Assembly: GCA_033064195.1 (NCBI GenBank)
Contig: JARBJD010000014.1
Location: forward strand, 124,001-188,000
Length of the DNA: 64,000 nucleotides
Reading direction: 5' to 3'
Source of the DNA: Blattamonas nauphoetae
Taxonomy: Eukaryota; Preaxostyla; Oxymonadida
Shown: positions 32,150 through 42,700 of the stretch, piece by piece
How the letters are laid out: each line of letters begins with the position of its first letter
How positions within the stretch are numbered: the stretch's first letter is position 1
Notes under the pieces: model-generated
Databases searched by the model: none
The model's input: only the letters and a program-made list of their open reading frames with translations
What the model was told of the DNA's origin: nothing
Translations under genes and position numbers: made by a program

Positions 32150-33610
32150 TCACCTCGTGTGATCATCCCTCCCCTCACCTCGTGTGATCATCCCTCCCTC
32201 ACCTCGTGTGATCATCCCTCCCCTCACCTCGTGTGATCATCCCTCCCTCACCTCGTGTGATCATCCCTCCCTCACCTCGTGTGATCATCCCTCCCTCACC
32301 TCGTGTGATCATCCCTCCCTTCACCTCGTGTGATCATCCCCTCCCTCACCTCGTGTGATCATCCCCACCCCTCACCTCGTGTGATCATCCCTCCCTTCAC
32401 CTCGTGTGATCATCCCCTCCCTCACCTCGTGTGATCATCCCTCCCTCACCTCGTGTGATCATCCCCTCCCTTCACCTCGTGTGATCATCCCTCCCTTCAC
32501 CTCGTGTGATCATCCCCTCCCCTCACCTCGTGTGATCATCCCTCCCCTCACCTCGTGTGATCATCCCCTCCCCTCACCTCGTGTGATCATCCCTCCCCTC
32601 ACCTCGTGTGATCATCCCTCCCTCACCTCGTGTGATCATCCCTCCCTTCACCTCGTGTGATCATCCCCTCCCTTCACCTCGTGTGATCATCCCATCCCTC
32701 ACCTCGTGTGATCATCCCTCCCTTCACCTCGTGTGATCATCCCTCCCTTCACCTCGTGTGATCATCCCTCCCCTCACCTCGTGTGATCATCCCTCCCTCA
32801 CCTCGTGTGATCATCCCTCCCTCACCTCGTGTGATCATCCCTCCCTCACCTCGTGTGATCATCCCCTCCCCCTCACCTCGTGTGATCATCCCTCCCTCAC
32901 CTCGTGTGATCATCCCTCCCCTCACCTCGTGTGATCATCCCTCCCCTCACCTCGTGTGATCATCCCTCCCTTCACCTCGTGTGATCATCCCTCCCCTCAC
33001 CTCGTGTGATCATCCCTCCCCTCACCTCGTGTGATCATCCCTCCCTTCACCTCGTGTGATCATCCCCTCCCCTCACCTCGTGTGATCATCCCTCCCTCAC
33101 CTCGTGTGATCATCCCCTCCCCTCACCTCGTGTGATCATCCCTCCCCTCACCTCGTGTGATCATCCCTCCCTCACCTCGTGTGATCATCCCTCCCCTCAC
33201 CTCGTGTGATCATCCCTCCCTCACCTCGTGTGATCATCCCCTCCCCTCACCTCGTGTGATCATCCCTCCCCTCACCTCGTGTGATCATCCCTCCCTTCAC
33301 CTCGTGTGATCATCCCTCCCTTCACCTCGTGTGATCATCCCTCCCTCACCTCGTGTGATCATCCCTCCCTCACCTCGTGTGATCATCCCTCCCCTCACCT
33401 CGTGTGATCATCCCTCCCCTCACCTCGTGTGATCATCCCTCCCCTCACCTCGTGTGATCATCCCTCCCTTCACCTCGTGTGATCATCCCCACCCCTCACC
33501 TCGTGTGATCATCCCTCCCTCACCTCGTGTGATCCTCCCTCCCTTCACCTCGTGTGATCATCCCTCCCTCACCTCGTGTGATCATCCCTCCCCTCACCTC
33601 GTGTACTCAT
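32150..33610. repeat. 24-26-base minisatellite, about 58 copies
   Basis: Tandem units CACCTCGTGTGATCATCCCT followed by CCCT, CCCCT or CCTT give lengths of 24 to 26 bases. The 16-base core CACCTCGTGTGATCAT is almost invariant, with changes only in the C/T spacer; single exceptions lie near 33534 (TGATCC) and at the last unit (TGTACTCAT). All sense-strand pyrimidine-rich parts are on the plus strand. It separates two gene blocks and is likely non-coding. Confidence 0.95.
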
Positions 33611-34182
33611 TCCTCCTGCCCCTTCGCACGGTCATCACAGCCTATCCACACTCCAAAACGTCACTTTCCCACCTCATCCTCTTAAATTACTTTTTCTTCC
33701 TCATATTCACGCATCCACATGTAACCTTCCTATTTCACTCTTATTGTTTTCGTCATCAATTTATTAATTCCTGGGTTTAGTCGTGTACAGAAAGAATTGG
33801 TTGATCAAGCCCATTGTTGCGACTTACGAGTGGTGACCTCCTAATTAGGCGCTGTCCGAGGACGGACAGCGCCTCACCTTGTCCGGACAATTGCTCCTCA
33901 CTATCGGCATCGACTCGTGTTGGTGTGGGCAGCATTGATTTGCCAGATGGGCTGACTGGACGTATTTCAGCTGAGCCCTCCTCTCACCTTCCAACCCATC
34001 TTCCTGTCTCTTGATTGACAGTTGATTTTCTTTGATCTCATTTCAGTCGTGCTTCTTGACATTCGGTCCTGTTCATCAATTGATTCCGGTAGAGTGGGCC
34101 TTTTATTGGAAATCGTTTAGATCGAGCCCTCATAATTGTGTTTTGTGGTCAGATTCACAATACAGGTATTTCTAACTAAATT
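33611..34182. other. Upstream flank of ARM-like gene
   Basis: The last 190 bases resemble the flank before the paralogue at 37994 (shared runs such as TCGGTCCTGTTCATCAA-like text and the start ATGATATCATCC), so the duplication that made these genes included upstream DNA. No gene is seen. Confidence 0.45.
33847..33874. repeat. Perfect 12-base-pair hairpin
   Basis: AGGCGCTGTCCG at 33847-33858 is followed by the loop AGGA and the exact complement CGGACAGCGCCT at 33863-33874. The stem is much more GC-rich than its surroundings. TGTCCG/CGGACA motifs also recur near 30250-30600 and 19610. Confidence 0.8.
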
Positions 34183-35234
34183 ATGATATCATCCAAAGGT
34201 ATGTATCTTCTTCTGCTCATTTTCATGTAAAAGACTCAGAATTCTCTCCATTCCTGAAATGGAAACCGAATCACGCAGATTCCGCCGATTCTGTTGCTCA
34301 ACCCTTCGTATCTCTGGCTTCAATGATTCGAAATGGGTATGAGTTTGATGAGGATCTTCTTCAGAAATCATCAACGCTCCTCTCTTCGGCCATCTCGCTT
34401 CTCCAAACCATCAATTTTTTCAATGATTTTTTGTACGCTCTTGGACAAGATTCACCAGACACCGCTGCAGTGTTTGTGGACTCGATCGCAACTCTCTTAT
34501 CATCGTCACATCCATCGATATTCAAGGCCAGTCTGACATTCATCCGCAAATGTCTCTATTGGTGTTCATTTTCAAACCACCTGGCCCTTGTCTCCTCCAA
34601 ACTCATCCCCAGAATTTTTTCGACACCTCACTTGCGAGATCTTTCTGTGATTGATGATCAGGGTGTGATGAACGATATACGTTTAATCTTTGACAGAGGT
34701 GTCTGGATCTCCTCCACCGACGGGATTAGATATCTATCCCCTAATTCCGACACTGACTCTCACTCTCTCCGAGATGTGGTGTTGCGGGAAGTGCTGATCC
34801 CAATCGAACCTTCTCTCGTCCAGCTCAGTCGCAATCCTCGAATCTTGTCGTGGTCCCATGAATGTGTGGACACAATGAACTTGCTGTCCAAGATCTTTGG
34901 AGCGAGTGCCTTCCACCAACCAACCCTGGATTTCATTCGTTCTTCTCGCATCCCAATGGCCTTCCAATCACTTCTCTCAAAAGTGGAAGAAGAAAACTTC
35001 CATGAGTTGATCATCTGGAAAATGAATAGCAATATTAACACATGGAAGGAATATGGAGAAGAATCTTGGCGCAGAGGGAGAATACTGTTGCAGAAACTGG
35101 AACAGGAAGGGTTTCACGAAGAAATCGAACAAACACTGTTTCACGACAAATCGTCCGATCCTGGAAAGGCTGTGAGGATAAACTCATTCAGAATCATGAA
35201 CATTTTGGGAATACACGCCCATCAGCCTCGTTAG
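34183..35234 (+). CDS. ARM-like helical-repeat family protein, two exons
   Basis: Exon 1 (34183-34198, ATG ATA TCA TCC AAA G), a 41-base intron (34199-34239, GTATGT..CTCAG) and exon 2 to TAG at 35234 give 336 residues. The intron has the best donor of the family and is needed to reach the shared start EFSPFLKW. Landmarks are FVDSIATLLSSSHPSIF, IPIEPSLVQLSRNP, AFHQPTLDFIRSSRIPMAFQ and LEQEGF. No signal peptide or membrane segment. Gene plus flanks is duplicated at 37994-39320. Function unknown. Confidence 0.85.
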
Positions 35235-35244
35235 CTGACTTGTG

Positions 35245-35515
35245 ACTCCAAAGGAACTCTGTTGCTCACATTCCACATTTTACTCGATGTCCAGATGACA
35301 TCACATGCTGACCATTCAGTGCTTCCCACTCGCTCTTTGTTGACACTTTGGTGTGCTCCTTTCTCCATTTTCATTATCGTCTTTGACTCTTTCTTTTTGG
35401 TTCGTTCTCTCCTCTTCCGTTTTCAGTGATTCTGACCTTTGTATGTTCATCTCTGCCCTTCTTTCATCCTCTTTTGTTTCCAGGTGTTTCTGGATCTTCA
35501 TTCTCATCCACTTCT
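35245..35515 (+). repeat. Shared 3' flank, copy 1
   Basis: A block of about 260 bases after the stop is shared with 39060-39320 and 61325-61575 (runs such as TTGACACTTTGGTGTGCTCC and CTCTTCCGTTTTCAG). It contains a conserved-looking Ser/Phe-rich frame, but an indel in the third copy shifts it, so it is more likely 3' UTR or flank than a gene. Confidence 0.75.
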
Positions 35516-35668
35516 TCTTCCTGATTCGCCTCTTCTCTTCTAAAGACGATCCTCATCTCCTCACATTGACATGGCGTTGGTTCTGCTTCAACATCTCGCT
35601 CAACAATGATTAATGACAATACTTGTTGTGTCGTGGTGGTGGAACTGACTTTTCTCGCAGGTGATGTG

Positions 35669-36620
35669 CTGAAAGACAGCCTGATTTCGTCGCTTCCAAA
35701 AACACTGTTCACACCCACTCTGACGTGCCTCCTGCTTGCTCACACTTTGCTGACCGAACTCTCGGATGGATTGTTCACACTTTCAAACTTGCAGACGTTG
35801 GATGTTTCGTTCAACTCGCTCGCGATCATTCCGCCCTCGATCTCTCAGCTGACATCGCTTGTGAAAGTGAATCTTGGATTCAACAAAATCAAGGAAGTTC
35901 CAAATGAGCTGTTCCGTATTCCCACTCTGACTCACCTGATCCCCTCACATAACAAATTGACGTCGCTCCCATCCGATCCAGCGATGTCCCCAAATTGTGA
36001 GTTGTCTCTTGGATTCGTGGATCCTCTGAGCAAATCGATGATATATGAGAAAACTGGGACAGGGACACATCCTGGAGCAGTTCTCTGTCCTCTGGAGCGT
36101 CTGTTGCTTGCGTCGACCCAGCTGACCTCTGTGCCCCCGCCTGTGTTGCAGTTTCGAAAATTGCACACACTTTCGCTTTCTGGGAACGGGATTTCTGAGC
36201 TTCCGCGTCCTTTCTTCCGCTCACTGCCGAACTTGAGTCGTCTGGATTTATCGTTCAACGAACTGACGCATCTGCTGAAATTGGACGATTCGGGGAACAC
36301 GAAACGGATCTCACTGGATGTGTGGTTGAACAACTTGACGTCACTACCGCACTTTCTTGTTGATGCGAACAGTTTGCTGCACTCGTCGCAGTTGCTGTCT
36401 CTCCGCCTGCGATTCTTCGGAACATGCACTCCACACACCCCAGCCACACCGACACTGGCCTCTCCCGTCGCACTGACACTGGACAGATCTGGGAGTCGTC
36501 CGTATGAGTTCAGGGGAGGAATGGAAACGCGAGATGGCAGTTTGAGCAACTGAATGCAGAAACCATTCGAATTGACGTGTTCAACGTGATCTTGGAGACC
36601 TGGTGAAGCCGATTCGCCCG
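35669..36620 (+). pseudogene. Fragment copy of the LRR-PP2C gene
   Basis: About 290 residues match the LRR part of the gene at 54250-60249 at roughly 90 percent (for example NLQTLDVSFNSLAIIPPSIS and EKTGTGTHPGAVLCPLERLL). Similarity starts abruptly near 35669 (codons for LKDSLISSLP), right after an unrelated AG-ending stretch, and ends near 36550. There a one-base deletion after GGMET shifts the frame to a TGA; the lost frame continues for only a few residues (WQFEQLN). There is no start region and no phosphatase domain. Some LRR consensus residues have decayed (HTLL, ASTQ, VWLNN). Confidence 0.85.
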
Positions 36621-37993
36621 CCACCCACCCACAACCGTGATGCCCGACCTTTCTCCACTTCCTCCTCCTCCTTCGCTCCCCACTGTGGTGTATCGAAAGT
36701 CCATCATCGCTTCTGAATGGAGCGGACTCTTCTCGTACGATGGTTGAACAAGATGGGAGCGAATTGAAGACAGAAAGAGCGGGTCACCCCATTTCATCCA
36801 ACTCAACACGAACAAGAACAATAAGAACACACTCCTGGTGCCAACGAGAGCAAGAACACTCTGACGACCACGAATCGGGAATTGTCACACTGCTGTCCAT
36901 CGTCGTCCCAAAACAGAAAAGGACGCTCTCTCAGACATTGGTTTCGTCTGTTCCAACTAGGCTCGGAATGCTCAGAAGTGACTTGGCCGAAATGAATTGG
37001 GACAAAGGAAAAAGTGAGACTTGACGGGTTTTAGTCGTTCTCCGGACGAACGGGACATTTCAGCTGAACTCGCCACTCATCTCGCTTCGTCACTCTTGTT
37101 CAACACCTCTTCCCGTGTTGTCGTTCAACTGGATGGAGTTGGGCACTTCTTTGCTACCAGATCGACACACTTGCGGTTACAGACTCAGCCATCGCTTTAT
37201 TTTTCGAGAGGACTGGCAGCGATGATGTTGTTGCTCCGCCGTCCATCTGCCAGCGATGGTTGTGGATGGACTCGACATGCCCATCTCGAATCTGTTGTCG
37301 TGGTGTCTGCCTCAATCAACCTCTGCCGTCAGTCCAACCTACCCTCCCACTCATCTTTCGTTTTGCTGCTTCACAACTGTCTAGTTCATCCATTCTTCAT
37401 CCACGAATGTTGATGCTCTTCAGATGCCACACTGCAGCGACATCTCTCCAACCCAGTTTCATCCCAAACTGTGCTTGTCTGACTGCACGTCTCGACCACT
37501 CCTCCCTCTCCCAGCCACTTGTGAGGTTCTCATCCACTCTTCGACTCCTCAACATCATCCCGCACGCTGATCCTGTGGTCGTTGTCCAACAAGACGTGTC
37601 ACTCTTTTGCTCCAAATGTCATATCTCTTCTGATGCGACAGTCTCCAAATGATGACTTTCTGGTTGATGGGAGAAGTCGACGTGCACAAAGTGGAGTTCG
37701 TTGGAATTGATTTGATCCATTTCTTCAGTCGTCTTTTCTTCGAAGCACGATCGTCAAGATTTCAGCGTGTCACCGCAATTGAACACTCCACTCGCCTTTA
37801 AACCAATCATTCAGTCTCTTGATGAACAATTGATCTTCTTTAATATCATTTCAGTCTTGTTTCGTGACAGACGGTCCTGTTCATCAATTTATAACGTGAG
37901 AATGACACCTTTAATTGGACCGAGACCGGATCGGACCATTTTTTAAAATTGTTAGGACCTGAAATCCAATGTCGGGATTCAACACCACAGACA
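36621..37993. other. Decayed coding-like debris and upstream flank
   Basis: Short plus-strand runs look coding (RKSIIASEWSGLFSYDG near 36700; ISAELATHLASSLLFNTSSR near 37060) but are broken by stops and match nothing I recognise. From about 37800 the sequence resembles the flank upstream of 34183, so that part belongs to the duplicated ARM-like unit. Confidence 0.35.
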
Positions 37994-39050
37994 TGATATC
38001 ATCCAACAGTATCCATCATATACTCCTCATCGTCATTTGATTCTTCCAGAATACTCTCCCTTCCTGAAGTGGAAAGAGAATGTTCCAGTCACTCTTGATT
38101 CTGCGTCAACAGCTTTTGTCTCTCTTGCATCCATGTTAAGAGATGGCTTCTCATTTGATGAGGAACTTGTAATCAAAGCTTCAACTTTGCTGACTTCGAT
38201 TCGTCAGAATTTTTTCAAATCAGATGACATCGACTATTTTTTAACAATCATTGGACAAGACTCACCAGACCCCGCTACAGTGTTTGTGGATTCGGTGACT
38301 GTGCTCCTCTCTTCACCCAATCCATCGATATTCACACAGACTCTGCTATTCATTAACGACTCTCTCCATCGGTGCAATAAAACGGACCGCAGGGCCCTTG
38401 TCTCCTCCAATCTCTTTCTCCGAATCCTTTCCACACCACACTTGCGTGATCTCTATGTGATCGAGGACAGAAGCATCCTGCTCGATATTCTCGCGATTCT
38501 CGATCTTGGCGTCTGGTTCGCCTTCTCAACAAGAATTATTCGGCATGTCTGGATCACTTTCAACAATGACCCTGAATCAACCCGAGACGATTTGCTCCGA
38601 AAAGTGTTGATCCCAATTGAGCCATCTCTCGTTCAGATCAATCGCAATTCTCATCTTCTGTCGTGGAGCTATGAATACAAAAAAACACTGAAATTGCTGG
38701 AAACAATCATCAAAGTGAGTGTCTTCCACCAACCAATACTGGATTTCATATGTTCTTCTCGCATCCCAATGGTCTTCCAATCACTTCTCTCAAAAGTGGA
38801 GCTGGATAAGTTTCAATACAAACCCATCTCCCGTCTCTACAACGATATCTACGAATTGAAAAGACAAGGAGCGGAAACTCGGTGCAGAGGGAAAATATTG
38901 TGGCAGAAACTGGAACAAGATGTGTTCTTCGGAAGACTCGAACAAACACTGCTTCACGACACCTCATCTTGGGACGGAAGGATTGTGAGATACTATTCAA
39001 TTCGAGTCATGAACCAATTGGGAATGAACTCACCCCAGCCTCCTTTTTAG
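37994..39050 (+). CDS. ARM-like helical-repeat family protein, two exons
   Basis: Exon 1 (37994-38009, ATG ATA TCA TCC AAC A), a 40-base intron (38010-38049, GTATCC..TTCCAG) and exon 2 to TAG at 39050 give 338 residues. The first four codons match the paralogue at 34183. Landmarks are KYSPFLKW, FVDSVTVLLSSPNPSIF, IPIEPSLVQINRNSHLLSW, VFHQPILDFICSSRIPMVFQ and LEQDVF. All-helical, soluble, function unknown. Paralogue stops coincide although one is TAA and three are TAG, which argues that both are real stops here. Confidence 0.84.
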
Positions 39051-39059
39051 ATGACATAC

Positions 39060-39320
39060 GACACAGAAAGAACTCTGTCGCCCACATCCCACATTTCACT
39101 CGATAATCAGATGACATCACGTGCTGACCCTTCAATGCTCCCACTCGCTCTGTGTTGACACTTTGGTGTGCTCCTTTCTCCATTCTCATTCTCGTCTTTG
39201 ACTCTTTCTTTTTGGTTTGTTCTCTCCTCTTCCGTTTTCAGGGATTCTGACGCTTGTGTCTTCATCTCTGCCCTTCTTTCATCCTCTTTTGTTTCCAGGT
39301 GTTTCTGGATCTTGATTCAA
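39060..39320 (+). repeat. Shared 3' flank, copy 2
   Basis: Second copy of the block described at 35245-35515, again directly after an ARM-like gene. The similarity ends near 39320. Confidence 0.75.
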
Positions 39321-39763
39321 TTCGCTTCATGTTTTTTTCACTTCTTTTTTCAATTCCTTCGCCATCTCCTTCCATTGGTGCAATGATGTCCATTCTCCAA
39401 CATATCACACAACCATCATTGTCCGCTGTGGGGACACATCCCCCACTTGAGATTCTCCTTCAATCGACGTAGCGATGGCTCAGATCCAAAATCTCATTCG
39501 ACCCTCGTTGGTTCTATGTTTTCCGTGCATTTCATTCAACCAATAACTAACTAATCGAAACTGATGGAAAGAAGAAAGTGTGTGATCACACTAATCCACC
39601 AAACGAATCATTCAAAACTATCAAAATGAAGAACAGAATCCAAAAAAACCAGAAAAAAGAGAACAAAATTGTGGATTGTGAGTGATAGACAGCTAGTATG
39701 AGAACCAACATAAGGCTCCTGATACGATAGAGATGTACAGAGGAAAAAAACTAAAATGAATGA
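39321..39763. other. Convergent intergenic space
   Basis: Lies between the 3' ends of an ARM-like gene (plus) and the TmcB-like gene (minus). AT-rich; no gene is seen. Confidence 0.45.
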
Positions 39764-42700
39764 TTACGAAATATGGAGCACTTGTTTCATCTTCTCAAAC
39801 AGCTTCTGATCCTGGATGGAGGCATTCTCCGAGTCGAGGAAGGATGAGAACGAGTGTGGGATTTCCATGTGGGCAGCAACATCCATTTCTCGTTCCATTT
39901 CACTCTCCGGCGCCTTCCCAGCCAGCAGCGCTGACAGTTCGCGATCCACTTTCGTGACGTGCTCGGTTAGCCACTGGGTGTACAACTGAATCAAGTTCTG
40001 AACTGTCTGCGCGGGAACTGGTTTGCCTGCTCGTGCGAACTTTGCGATCAACAGAGCTTCCTTTTGGAGCTTTCGAAGATGTGCTGAATGAGCGCGGAAG
40101 TGTTGTCGGCGATGCGAGCGCTCAATTTTGTATTTCCCGATGATGCTCTCTTCATCGTGGAAGGCAGAGAAGGTGGATTTGACAAGAATGGCCACAATCG
40201 ACAGAAGGACCCTGGCTCGTTCGCGAGTGTTTTCTTCTTCTTTTGTTTGGTTGGCCAGTGTGGTCTGTTCTTTGTTGATGAACATGAGAGAAGCCTTGAT
40301 CAGCTGTTCTTTCGTTGCATCGTCTGTCCTTTCCATTAATTCATCCACTGCTGCCTTCACTTCCATCGTCGAGTCCAAACACCCACACGTCGCTGCGAGA
40401 GCGAGAAGCACAGTTTTGTGTTGATGGTCAAACCGGAGTGAGTCACACGTGTATTCCTCCTTCCACGCGGCCTGTCCCATTCCTGTTCGGTCAGCTGCAT
40501 CTGCTGCTGGGTCAATGTCCTTGAGAGCTTCCGAGCCACTTGCGACTGAGGCAAGGATTGACTTGGTTGGGAAGATGAACGCAAGGAATGCGAGGACATC
40601 GAGGGAGATGGCGACGATGAACGAGACGATGAGGAGGATCTTGCTTGTGTTGATGGTTGCTTTCATTTCGGAGGTGACGGCTTCGAGTAGCATTTTGAAT
40701 CCACCACGCATGTCCCAGATCACCATGGAACCCATGATCTGAAAGAGGAAGGCGGAGAGAGAGATGATGATGGGATAAGAGAATGATCGAAGGATATCAC
40801 AAAGAAAGAGGAGGATGTTGAGATTAGGACTCAAAAAAAGTCAGAAGTGAGGAAAAGAAGATAGTATGAATTCTCACACCTGAACGTCCTCTGCTTCAAG
40901 TATGACGCCACTGTAGGGATCGGGGTTGGTTGCAATGAGTTTCGCACTTTCCAGATGCTTCGTGACGAGAGCTTGCAGGCCACTGAAACTCTGACCCTTC
41001 ATTCCATACACTCGGTCCTCATAATCGCAATCTTCTGCGTCGTTCTCGAAGCAATCTCGTGTCTGGAGAAAGGAGAGAGAGGAAGGATGAAAGAAGAAGG
41101 ATGATGGAATGAAAGAAGAAGGATGAGGGGATGAAGAACGTGACCAGAAACATCAGATATGAACAGAAGAGAATGTGAAAACTGAGCGTCAGCTGATGCA
41201 GACCTCGTACATGATGTCAGGCACTTTGCTTCCAGTCTTCACTGTGGGTTCCACAGCGAGCCCATCAAAGTCGACATCGCCTGTCGGAAAGACGTTGGCG
41301 GATTTGGAGCCCTGGTTGGCGAGGATGTTGATGGCGTTGTAGTAATTGATCTGCGACGACGAGGAGAGGGAAGAGGAAGAGAGTGAGGATGAAGAGAGTG
41401 ACGAGAGAAATGATGAAGATGGTGAAGATGAAGAAAGTCAAGACAAGGAGAGTGATGACGAAGAGGGAAATGATTGAATGACGAATGGAAGTGAGAGATT
41501 CGTAAAGTGAGAGTGAAAGTGTGAATGTTGATGGAACACACCTCTTCAAGCATGAGATCCTGGATGAGCGGCATGTCTGAGCTGAGATGTCGAGAGTCGA
41601 TCCATCGTCCTGTTGCGTATGGGACGGTGGTGTAGATGCCTGGGACTTCGTAGTTGATTGAGTTTGCCATTTCCAGGGCGAGAACTCCAAGTTGCATGGC
41701 GACGACACACTGAGAGAGGGAAGAGAAGGAAGGGAGAGGAATGAAGAAAGATATTCGATGAAAGAACAAGATGTGGGAGACAAAGTGATGAGAACAGTTC
41801 GACAGACCTTGTACGACGTGAGCGTGACCGAGTTGTAGTATTTGACAGAGTTTGTCAATGCGAAAATGGACATGACATAGAAGAATGCAGCGCCTGAAGA
41901 AGAGACAAGGAGAGATGAGAGAAGATAAGTCATGAGGAGATAATAGATGAAGAGGAGAGAATCGAGTGGAATGAAAAATGAAGAAGTATGGTGTGTTCTT
42001 TCAGACCTGAAACGATGAGAACGATTCCAACGACAACTCGAACGTAGAAAGAGGTTGGAATGAAGTTGGACATTTTGTTGATCTTGTTGAACAGCTCTTG
42101 TTGTTGGGGAGTGAGTGCGGAGTGTCCTTTCAGTTTCGCTTCCTTTTCAGCATCTTCCGCTGCTTTCTTCTCGTCTGCCTCTCTCTTCGCTTTTTCCGAT
42201 TTGGTTTCTTCCTTCTCGCCTTCCTTCCCCTCCTTCTTTTCCTCCTCGTCTTCATCTCCCTCGTCTGCCTCGTCCTTCTTTCCCTTCCCCATCATCTCCG
42301 CAATCTGAGCAATCGACATTCCCTGCATCTGCATCATCGTGATCATCTGTGCACTCATTCCTTGTGCAATCAACTCCGCTTTTCGCTTCTCATCCTCACT
42401 TTCCTTCACTCTGGCAGAGTCCGGTCCATCAAAATCGTTTTCATTGAATCCTCCATCGTCATTCGTGCCTTGCGTGTTCGATTGGGAGTTCACTGTTGCT
42501 CCAAACGTGCCTGTGATTGAGTTGTCTTCTTCTCCGCTCTCTGTGTCGTCCAACCTCTGCTTCAGTCTCAAAACATCGTCCTTTCGGGCAATGGCAATTT
42601 GGAAGAACACAGTTCTTCGCTCCTTCTTGAGTGAGGAGATTGTGGTGCAGTATTGACCAATCAACCCAATTACAGGAATAATCGTCGAAGCCATTCCAAC

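Noticed and set aside
32150-33610. CRISPR array
   Set aside because: Units are 24-26 bases with no unique spacers, in a eukaryotic setting; it is a minisatellite.
35353-35613. Small hydrophobic Ser/Phe-rich frame repeated after three ARM-like genes
   Set aside because: The copies are conserved as DNA, but an indel shifts the frame in the third; better explained as duplicated 3' flank.
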